DNA of 41,654 bases, from positions 1 to 41,654 of the forward strand of contig JABVXU010000469.1 of the NCBI GenBank assembly GCA_013365365.1. Reading direction: 5' to 3'. Each line of letters opens with the position of its first letter. Positions within the stretch are counted from its first letter, which is position 1. The notes under the pieces were generated by a model, which was given only the letters and a program-made list of their open reading frames with translations, was not told where the DNA came from and did not search any database. The position numbers were made by a program, and so were the translations under genes. Of this stretch, positions 11,081 through 20,766 are shown piece after piece. The stretch comes from Cruorifilaria tuberocauda. Lineage: Eukaryota > Nematoda > Chromadorea > Rhabditida > Onchocercidae.

Positions 11081-11449
11081 AAATATGCTCAAACCACCGT
11101 TAGAAGAAATGTCTTTAATCTCATGGATTTCATGGACAGTAAAACGGAAAACTCGAGATCGTTCATCAACTCAACAATTACTTTCATTAACGATTTTCAT
11201 ATTCCCAACATTCAATCATTTAATTATTTTTCCATCGGTCGTTTCCAGACAAAATTCAGTTATTTTATATTGCATAGTGAAGAACTGTTCCGTTCAGATT
11301 TTATTTACAAACGGTATTAATCATTACCATTAACACCTATGCAAACATATGAAAATTTCGATCATTCATACAATCAATCAATAATATATCAGAGAGAAAA
11401 AGCGTTTCAATGCTTAATGGAAACCATTCCTTTTGCTTCTTCTCTTTAA
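11081..11449 (+). other. Open stretch interrupted by one TAA, possible decayed or unknown exon
   Basis: One frame is open from 11081 to 11317, meets a single TAA at 11318-11320, then stays open to a TAA at 11447-11449: about 122 codons with one stop. The composition is protein-like (for example RNVFNLMDFMDSKTENSRSF, then YENFDHSYNQSIIYQREKAF after the stop). However, a second frame (10977-11333) is also open across much of the same DNA, so locally low stop density may be the whole explanation. No family is recognised. Confidence 0.25.
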
Positions 11450-11563
11450 ATTCATACAAAACAAACTGTATTTTCCATCCAGTAATGTCACGATAAATTT
11501 CATTCAATTCATAAAATTGTTAGTTCTCTCGAACTCTCTCATTAACACTCATATTTCAGGGGC

Positions 11564-11778
11564 GGTGCACACACGCATACATACACGCATGCACATACAC
11601 AGACAGACACGTACGTACAGAAATGCAAACAGTCATACACAGACACGAAAATTTATACATATTCGTTAGTTTTGCCATTTTAAGTCTCCGATCTAATCGT
11701 CTTAAGGAAATCTTGTTTTAGTTTATATATATATATATGTGTGTGTGCGTGTGTGTGTGTGTGTGTCTGTACGTGTGT
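11564..11778. repeat. CA-rich tract followed by TA/TG microsatellite (imperfect inverted pair)
   Basis: A degenerate CA-rich tract (about 11564-11650) is followed by a (TA)n(TG)n microsatellite (about 11727-11778). Because CA and TG are complementary, the two arms could pair: acgtacgtacag near 11610 faces ctgtacgtgtgtg near 11767, leaving a loop of roughly 75-80 bases. Such tracts are length-polymorphic and no function is implied. Confidence 0.75.
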
Positions 11779-12825
11779 GGAAGAAGGGTAGAGATGGTAT
11801 TTGTGATAACTGTATTTTGATAATTTGACTGTTGTTCTTTCCATTCATTATAAAAGATATTTCGTTTGATTGTAACTTCTCTAACTATCGATCATAACTT
11901 TTAGCATAGAACAAATATAATCAATTCTATTTACTATATATTATTTGATTTCAATTACTATTTTAATTACTACAAATAAGATAATTTCTTACTAAATTGA
12001 TATTAACTTGCTGTATCGATGGCTAACTTACTGTTTCTCATCTAATATCCATTATTCTTCGTTGCTTATATCAAATTACGGATTATGCTCTCATTTTGTC
12101 GTAAGTTTTGACTTTTTGATTTCGAATTTTGAATTTCGTTTGTTATCAGATTGTTTTTGCTGCAAGCAAAATAATACTGGCAATATCTTATCAGTTAAAT
12201 GTTAAAATGTTTATCAGATGTGAATCAGTTCGAATAGCTGAGTAATGTTTCATAGAAATAGAAGAGAAAAAGAATGAGGTCATTGATTTAACTGATAGTT
12301 CAGCGATTTTTCTTTCTTGCAATTTGAAATTCTGCAAGGTTATAACAAAATAATTTATAATTAGAAAATTAAATATAAAATTCAAACGTGAATGAAAGTT
12401 AGAAATTTTCATGTTCATTTTAGCAAACAGAGGTCAAAATAATGAAAGTAATTTGGTTTCGTTATATTTCGATGATAATTTAGACTAATTAGTTTGCATT
12501 GTTTGCTTGTAAACAAGAAAAAATTTATCTTTTGAATCATACTTATTAATGAAAATTCTATCGAATTGTACTTTCCATTTATTCCTTTTCGTAAAATAAT
12601 GATTAAATTCGAATTTCACACTATTACTTTTCTACTCCTGTAATTCTATCGATCAAAAATCTTTTCAAATTACAATACTCAATAATTTCAGCGATCGTAA
12701 ATGAAATTCTTAAGTACTATTAAAATACGGTAATTATATGTAAAAGTGAAGTTGAAAAGTTAAAATACATAATTGGAAATGCGCATAATATTTCGCATAG
12801 CAACAAATAATACCTAATGAATTGA
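11779..12825. other. Intergenic, nothing recognised
   Basis: This AT-rich sequence lies before the presumed trans-splice site of the next gene. Promoter elements of that gene should lie here or just upstream, but none can be named from sequence. Confidence 0.5.
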
Positions 12826-12840
12826 ATATTTTTCTTTTAG
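12826..12840 (+). promoter_or_regulatory. Probable trans-splice acceptor of the secreted beta-rich protein gene
   Basis: The acceptor 'gaatatttttcttttag' ends at 12840, 21 bases before an ATG (12862) that opens a signal peptide. No donor that would make it a cis-intron was found upstream. It supports 12862 as the start, but this 5' end is less certain than the rest of the gene. Confidence 0.45.
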
Positions 12841-12861
12841 CTATTAGTGTAAGCGGAAGTT

Positions 12862-15800
12862 ATGCCTATGACAGAAACTTTCTTTTCATTGTTTTCCCGA
12901 ATATATTTAATTACTTTACTTTATTGTCAAATTGTCTTTGCATCGCATATATACGAGAAGTACTCTAAATTTGTGTGAACTAAGTTTAAATATGAGTAGA
13001 TGAATTTTTTGACGATAATCCCTCTTATGCATAGCTTCTTTTGTTTGTTTTGTTGAATGAAAGATAAATTCCTTTCTCGATTGTTCGAACTGAACTCTTT
13101 GAACAAAATGTCTTAAAGTAAGTAACACAACTTAATTACTGACTCTAAATAGCTAATGATGATTGCTTACTGTTGCATTCGAGATCTTCGGGACTGAAGT
13201 CGTCCTACCATCTGTCCTTTTCTCGAATCGAAGCAGTCTCTTCGTTTTAGCTCCCTTCCACCAGTGCTTCCACCAGCCCCGGTAAATCTTCTTGTCGAAA
13301 TCCTGAATTGTGGAAAACGGAATTTCTCCCTCTCTTTTCTCTTTTTCACTCTTTTGTACTCTCTTCCGATCTAAGCACCTTTCAATGGCTGTATATAAGC
13401 TACGTTAATAATAGACAGAAAAAGGTAAATGATGATTACAGTAACGACTGTATACATATTTTAGACAATCATCGGTTTTGCTAACACATGCACTGCCAGC
13501 TTTTTTGTTTTAGTAAGTTTCCAGATCAAAGATTAATCAAAAATTACTTATCTCTTAGTTGTATATGAACAATCAGCTAGAGCAAAAAGATCTTATTTGA
13601 GCCTTTTCAAGTTTTTTCTGAATTTCAATTTAAAAATAAATTGTAGATGGTGTGATCCTGAAAGAATACATACATTCTTGATATATTAAAGTTGATAAAA
13701 CAAACTTTTCAAAGTTTCATCTTTCTATAAAAAGTATTTTATTCGAACTTAAATTTTACCATTATAAAGGTAAATTATTATTAACATTAAGCCTATCCTT
13801 TTTCTATTCGAAAAGGAAAATTCAAAAATGTTTAAGTTACTTTTCCGCCTTGCTATTATTAATTTACCTAAAAAAACATGCAACAAATAATCAAAATTAT
13901 AATGTAATAAATAATCAAACTATTGCCAATGAAATTAATGATAAATAAGAAATGAATTATTGATTAATTGATTAATTCAAAAAATTTAAATTTAATTATT
14001 TGAATTAATCATAACTTATAAATGGAAAAAAGTAACTTTTTGTGTAGTAAGTGACTTTCTGTATTCCATCAAAATCATCCAGAAAATTTTTTTGGTTGTT
14101 TCAAATACAGTAATGACTGTAAATATTCTCTTTCACTGAACTTTCCTTTACTTGCTTCCCTAAACTTTCAATTCATTGAGATTTTTTGCCATAAATTCCA
14201 GCGACCAAGTAAAGCTTATCGGAAATACGCAGAATTTCAATAAATTCACTAATTAAATGATTATATTTATCGTTACATAAGCTATTTTAAATTTTACATT
14301 GATTTAAAAATTATTTAGATAGCTTTAAAATTTGAAAAAAACATTTAAATCCAAATTTACCTTGGGAAACAGAAAAAAAAATTGATAGGTAATTTGTTTT
14401 ATGTAATTTAAATTTATTGTTTCAATGAATTAACCATATGTATTATAGTGTTTAAAATGTTTCAGGCCATGATCGTAAACTGGATGAATCTATAGTACCA
14501 CCGTATACTAATTTCATGGCTGGAACATCGAAAACAAACGATATAATCGATTTAGAAGTGATTATCCGGAATTGGGCTAAACAAATTTTTGAAGTTACAA
14601 AAACTCGTGAGGAAGCCAAAATCAATAAAAAGCATTTGGAAGTATAAATTATTTTATTTTCAAATTTTTAATATAAATTTGGTTAGTCTAAAGTTAATTA
14701 ACTTTTTTCCTAAAAGTTTTAATATGGTAGCACTTTTTTCCTCTTTGATAAATATACTGTATTGAAATTTGTTAATTTTTTCCGCAGGCCATAGTAGCAA
14801 TCAGGTTGCTTTCTCTTTCTTTTGTATTAATATTTGATTATCATCTATTGTTTTTTTATGAAAATATTATTTTAAACTTTCAATGTGAAAAGTAAGCATA
14901 AGCAGTGGTAAAGTAATGTATGTGAGCGATAGAAAAGTAAATGCTGAAAGTAATTGCAAATAAACGATTACATATATAGAAATATAAGAAGTGGTTTATA
15001 TAAAAATTTACAAAAAGTAGCTGTGATGTTAAAGTATTACGAAAAAATTGAGTGTTGAAAAGATAGATCTCATATATTGATTTTTAATTTACAATTAAAA
15101 TTTAGTAATAATATAATTAACTTTCATTTTCCTCCAATAATTAATTACTATAGTTAATGGAGAAATAAGTTTATTATTGAGGGAAATTTCTTGGAGCAAT
15201 GATAATTAGATGTGATAAATATCACTGCTCGATTGATGTTTATCATTAATTTCCTTCTAAAATCTTTTTGATAGAAATTAGATGTAAAAATTAAATAATT
15301 TTAACAGATTTAATTTTAGACAATTTCATAAATAACGAATGAAAATTCATCAGTAATGGTTGGTCGTTAAAATTGTTTTCGTAAAATGTTTTATGGATGC
15401 ATGCATGCATGCAGTCAACTCGTTTAACAATTTAAAATGAAATTTTGCATTTGAAGATTTGAATGAGATTGAAAATTGATGAAAGAATTGGAGTGAAGGA
15501 GTGGAGAAGGAAATGGAAGAATTGGTGAATAAGAAAAATTAATTCATTTAATCAAAAATTCAACATTATTTTCAACTTGTTTTCATTTTTTTCTTGTTAC
15601 CAAATTTAAATTGAAAATAACTTTTGAGGAATTACAATTTTGATGTTTCAAAAAAAATGCTTCGAAAATTTTTGATAACTGAAAAAAAGCTATCACTTTT
15701 TAATTGAAATGGGAAAAAGAAATGGAAAATGGATAAACAGAATATGTTTTTTTTAATTTTCTAAATTTCTAATAATGAAAAATACCTCAGCAAAAGGTGT

Positions 15801-18800
15801 TTTCTTTCTTTATTTTAAAAGATATTTTATAATTTCAAATAATTTTTCCGAAACAAGCATACTTTTTCTGCAAGCACAAACCTAAACTGGTGAAATGTTT
15901 TTCTTGAAAAAAGGATTGCAACCTTTTGTATATTTCTGTAAATTTTTTCTTCATATATTTCTACAAGAAAATGACAAGCAGTGATTTTGTATCGATAATA
16001 TATCATCTCATTCATGTGCTAATGGACGACTCTCTTGGGTTCATTGGACAGACACCTGACGCAAACAACTTTTTATTTTAAAAGAAGAAGGAAATTTTTG
16101 TAGATATTTTGTAGCGGAAATTGTTTGCGAGTGAAAAATGCCGGAATTTTGATAAAAATAACTGTTTTTTATTGGCAATTTCGTTTTCTGAATTCTTCGT
16201 TTTAATTTTTTGGAAAAATTGAGTTTATTAGTTAGAAATGCTGAAAGTGAGACCAGAAGAGACAGCAAGTTTGGATTCAAGCTATTCCGAATTTTCTATC
16301 AACTCTTAAATTGTCAATTTATTAATTCGATAGGTAAGAATATGAGCTAATCTATTTATTAGTATTTAATATATTGTATTCAAATTTGACGAATGCTGAA
16401 TACATTTTAATTAACTTTTTCTCAGTTAAGAAAAATATTTAATTTCATAAGGATGAAAGAGGGCAAGAAAGTATGAAAATAAAAAAGTACATGGGACAAC
16501 TTGCAATTTTTCCTCTGAATAAGTAATAAAAATCAAAGTAAAATAAGTTTTTTAATTTTAGATTTATAAAATATTTGTTTTCAGTTATTTACAGTGCATG
16601 GCTTTTATTTATCATTTATCATTCAGCCTGTGCCTGTAAATAATATAACTCTTTATTCCTTTTAACCTACCTCTCTTTTCCCTTTTTTCATTATGCAAAA
16701 TTTTCAATAGGAATATCTGATAAAGGAGATAAAGGATGAAAGAGAGGAGAAAAAGAGAAAGATTAAAATGGAATGAAAAGAAAAGTTAAAAGAGAATTAG
16801 AAATTGTCACATAAAGGTGATTTAATCCAAAATGGAATTAGTATTTCCATTAATTTTTATTTGGCAAGGAAAGATTGAAAGGAAATAGAAATGATTTTTA
16901 TTCTAATTTAGAGGAAGAATTTCCAACCAGGTATTTATTATCCATTAATCCATCTATACATTCATGTACAGGTTATCCTACTTACTGGATCGGATTATTA
17001 GTGTGTAAAGATATTGATGCAGTTTTTATTAATATTGTCATTGTAAGATTTCAGGTATTGTTTTAACTATCGGATAAGTTATAACTAAATTACCATTTGC
17101 AAAATATGCAAATGATATGATCAATTATAATGAATAAAATTATAATTTTTGCAGTATAATATTAATTGGTCTCATTTATTTAACGAATATTTGGAGCCAC
17201 GGTATACGGTATCGGGAATTGATACACGTTATGCTCGACAATCAAAAAGTGAACAGGTTTTATTCAAGTCGACATTTACAAATAGCACCGAACGAGAGCA
17301 AGAGTACACGTTTAAAGCAGAACGTTGTACACGTAGTACTGCTACGATCGCAATCGGTTTGTTTAAATTTTTCATGAAGCAAAGAAAAACCGAAGTGATA
17401 AATAATACGAGGAATTCTAATGATTAAATATAAAAACTAAAAATTAGATAAGTAAACAAAAAGCGTAAAATTCAGAAAAGGGAGTATGTCGTGGCATGCA
17501 AATGGAACTGAAATTGAAAGCACCATGTGAAGTTGTGGAAGCAAATGCTGGCTTTCATAATGAACTTACTATTGTAAACATCGGTGAGAATACGGTAGAG
17601 GAAGAATTGATTTGGGGTGTTGATAGTACCATTAAAGTACCATCGTTATGTGAAACTGTTGCTGAATTGGTTATTATTGAAGATAATCAAATAAGGTAAT
17701 ATCATACTATTTTTTTTTCTACAACTCTGATTTTCTTTAATTATTAGATTGTTATGAGTGAATGAATTGCAGTATAGTTTACGCTTGTTTAATTTTGAAA
17801 TATTAATTCAAGAAATATCAAAAATTCAAGATTTTTATTAGCAAAATTTTCTAAACATTTAAACTGAATCATTTTTAATAATTAAATTTAATAATGTTTA
17901 ATAATTCAAATCATTGTAATCGTAATATAAACTTAATTTATCATTAGAAGATTTACGATTTTGAATCGCATAATTAATAAATCAAAACTTTCCGGTCATT
18001 TACAATAGATTCTTTCATTTATGACAGAAGACAAAAGGTTTCATTTCATTACAAAAGTAACATCATATGTTAAATGATATTTGATGGTTGTCGTCATCAC
18101 TATGAAACTATTCAAAAGCATTAAATATCTAACTTATTGTTCTTCAATCATCTAGGAAACATTATTAGTTCTAGGAAATTAACTAATGAATTCTTCTCTA
18201 TTTCAGGAATTTTGAAATGATTAGTCGTATTTCGGGTCGGGTTATAGTAACAGTGACGAATTTGAAGGAAAATAACAGTCTAGTAACAATCATTGAAGGA
18301 AAAATAACAGATATCATCCGCAATATCTCGAATTATTCGGCGCTTGGCTTCACTATTAAAGATGATGTTAGTCCATATCATTTCTCATTTATTTCTCTCT
18401 TCTATATTCTCTTTCTTCTCATAATGGAAAAAAATATTATCAATTTATCTATTAAAAAGAATTTAATGAAATCTTAAAATATTTCGATCGTTTAGTTTTT
18501 TTCCTCATAAACAATTCTGTCCAAAAAATTAAGTCTTAGCTTTGGTATTACATCTTTTAGTTCTGTAAAAAACTAATATAATTGTTATTAAAGAAAGCAT
18601 ATTTCATTCCTAAAATAAGCGTAATTTGATATATTACAAAATGATTTCATAGTTATCAGTGATTGTAGCGAATCGCTATTAATGAAATCATCAAACGAAT
18701 CAACTATTACCACCTGATTTTTCTAGATCAAAAGTTTGATTGAACTTTGTTCAGATTTGAAAATGTGGTCCTAAAGTATAAAGAAATGGAAGAAAGCATA

Positions 18801-19419
18801 AAATCATTAATACTAGATTCTAATTCGTAATAGTCAATGAAAGCTATAATTTCAAAGTCTTACTAATTAGTTTGATTATAAACCGGAAATGAAGTAAAAA
18901 CTCGGAAAGAATGATGAGGAATAGTACTTATTTACTACTTTACCTATTCATATATTGTTATCGTTTACATATTATTAATCTCATTCTTATTAGAAGCAAA
19001 TCGTTTGTCATTTTGATTACAGTAAATCGTAGATTTATTTAATCATTTTGATCGAAGATTTGTTCTCATATTCTGCTTCTTATATTAAAAGAATTTTTCG
19101 GCTTTTCAACTTATCATATATTCCATGATAATCAAATCGCTAACAGTACCACAAATAATAATGATATCTCGAAGGAAGATAAAATGATTATTTCGAATTT
19201 TCATAAATTTTTGTAAATTTCCTGAGATAGCTAATTGAGAATAGCTTGCAGAAAGGGTAAAGCCAATATTTCTCTGATAGTAAATAAATGAAAAAAGTGG
19301 AAGAATTCGAATGTTTGCAGATTGTATCGTACACGACGAAAGGTACCTGTAAATTCAAATATGGCGTGGAGCAAATTGTCAAATTAAGAGAACACAGTGT
19401 GATGCAATCACCGATGTAA
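12862..19419 (+). CDS. Secreted beta-rich protein, possibly aerolysin/ETX-MTX2-like (7 exons)
   Basis: The core exons are 14466-14641, 17155-17356, 17476-17695, 18207-18366 and 19321-19419; junction phases agree throughout. Two proposed 5' exons, 12862-12972 (signal peptide ending near CQIVFA) and a 31-base exon 13251-13281, are phase-compatible and give 332 residues, but are tentative. After an N-terminal helical stretch (VIIRNWAKQIFEVTKTREE), the protein is mostly alternating polar/hydrophobic strands with many Thr, Ser, Glu and Asn. Recognisable pieces are VLFKSTFTNSTEREQEYTF, ELKLKAPCEVVEANAGF, IGENTVEEELIWGVDSTIKV and SGRVIVTVTNLKENNS. The F.N.T..EQ..TF opening, the A.AGF segment and the long paired strands resemble the aerolysin-superfamily ETX/MTX2 fold, some members of which form pores. 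That link is inference from pattern only. Animal relatives are often not toxins, and a nematode-specific beta-sandwich family is the alternative. Few cysteines remain (including ERCTRST, GVCRG, SLCET, KGTCKF). The 2.5-kb intron 14642-17154 is unusually long. Confidence 0.65.
13970..14010. repeat. 12-base perfect inverted repeat with 17-base loop
   Basis: The sequence gattaattcaaa (13970-13981) is followed by its reverse complement at 13999-14010. It lies in a presumed intron or upstream region and is entirely AT-rich, so it may be a chance hairpin. Confidence 0.7.
14642..17154 (+). other. Large intron of the secreted beta-rich protein gene
   Basis: The intron runs from donor GTATAA to acceptor ttttgcag. 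It holds a palindromic (GCAT)n run at 15397-15413, the dispersed repeat copy at 15780-15824, and short open frames on both strands (such as 16041-16280 minus) that lack coding support. An extra exon in phase 0 inside this intron cannot be excluded. Confidence 0.5.
15780..15824 (-). repeat. Dispersed repeat, copy B (inverted partner at 1-65)
   Basis: These 45 bases are the reverse complement of 1-65 apart from a 20-base insertion in that copy. The flanks (15700-15779 and after 15824) show no convincing continued similarity to the sequence after position 65. The near-identity suggests a recent or conserved repeat. Confidence 0.8.
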
Positions 19420-20735
19420 ATATGAAAGAAAGGACATATCGAAGGCGCTGTTGTCTGAATATCGATTGTTTTAATTTCTATTTCTTTTTGTCAAGTTTCG
19501 AAAGAATTTCATTAAAACGAAAAATAAAAATTTAAATGAAATCTAACAAAGGGAAAAGGGAAAAATTCTAGAAAAACAAAAACTTCGTTAATATTTGAAT
19601 TCACCTTCTAAGGACAGAGTTGGTCGAATAATTAACTGCCGATAATAATTAATCTTCTGGAAATTTCTTCTTGTTATTTCTCTGGTAATTCTAATAACCT
19701 CAGGTTTCCCTTTCCTCACAAACCGAATGGAACAGTTATCGACATAGGCGTAGAATATCAAAACAAAAGAGTTAATTTCATTAGAGTAAATTAAACAACG
19801 TTGTGCACAAAATATTGGAAATTTTATGTGTAATGAAAGTTCAGTGAAAAGGCAGATACATGGCTACAAAGCTGACATAGAGAACTCAAAGGGCAAAGGG
19901 CAACAGACCACTATTACTTAAATGTGAGAGGACGCAAATGGTACAAGATATTTCCGCCCTCGAGAGTGATACTGTAAGGTACTTGTGTTCTCGAGAATAA
20001 TAAAAGGCAGTCTTCGAGATAGCCACAGAATCGATTTAATGAAATCACTACTGTTTAGTTATTTCTTCGAGAATTAACTCTTTGTCCTCTCTATCGCTCA
20101 GTCTTCCCCACAATTCAACTCAAATTTAAATTTCAAACTGTTGAAGATTTTGCCTTTTTCTATCGGCAACTCTCTAACTTCACATTATTTCTGAATCCCA
20201 TCTATCTCTCACCCACTATTTGTTTACTATATCAGTAGGAAGTTTTTCTATTACACCAGTCTTTCGTTTCTCCTAAAACGCGTACTATTTCGCAATTTCT
20301 ATAATAGAATTCTATTCTCCTTAATAATTGACATTTTTTCATTAGTGGATTTTATTTCACGTCTAGTTTTTTATATTTCGAATCCTGCGTCCATAAGGAT
20401 CGTTCAGGTTTTATCCCTCAGTTCCACTAATTTTATCTTCTGACCACTATTAAATTTCAGTTTTATTTAAAATAATTCAAATAAAAATTCATCTTAGAGA
20501 AAATCCATGCTTCTCTCTTAATTCAAGTCCCGATTTTACTCTTCGGATTTCCAGTTCTATCAAGTAATTTGAATGAGCAACTTTAATTTTGAATATGATT
20601 TTATTGTTCTGAATTTTGACTTCATTTAAACTTATTACCGTCGAACTTAGTCTCATTCAATCCCTGTTCTGAATTTGTTTCATGCATTCATGCAGTTTCA
20701 TATTTATTGCTTTAAAATTCAAAATTTTGGGAAAT
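19420..20735. other. Intergenic region between the secreted-protein and helicase genes
   Basis: It contains the 3' UTR of the upstream gene (AATAAA at 19523-19528) and then about 1.2 kb with no exon-like segment. At about 1.35 kb from stop to start, the gap is longer than usual for a nematode operon, so independent promoters are more likely. Confidence 0.5.
19523..19528 (+). terminator. Candidate polyadenylation signal AATAAA
   Basis: A canonical hexamer lies 104 bases after the stop codon at 19419, a distance typical of nematode 3' UTRs. Given the A-rich sequence it could be coincidental. Confidence 0.45.
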
Positions 20736-20751
20736 TCATTTCTCCTTGCAG
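20736..20751 (+). promoter_or_regulatory. Probable trans-splice acceptor and leader of the DHX34-like gene
   Basis: The acceptor 'cattTctccttgcag' ends at 20751, leaving only 15 bases before the ATG at 20767. Within that leader an out-of-frame ATG at 20762 begins a two-codon uORF (ATG GGA TGA) whose stop overlaps the main start codon. The arrangement fits SL trans-splicing with reinitiation or leaky scanning, which is inference. Confidence 0.5.
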
Positions 20752-20766
20752 TTCATAGCGAATGGG

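Noticed and set aside
10977..11333. 118-codon plus-strand frame
   Set aside because: It overlaps another open frame, has no family, no splice context and hydrophobic AT-driven composition; kept only as part of a finding on this stretch.
13167..13349. 60-codon minus-strand arginine-rich frame
   Set aside because: Low-complexity basic composition comes from a locally GC-richer, pyrimidine-rich stretch; the plus strand there carries a better-supported small exon.
16041..16280. 79-codon minus-strand frame inside the large intron
   Set aside because: Lys/Ser/Phe-rich composition without splice sites, signal or family; probably chance.
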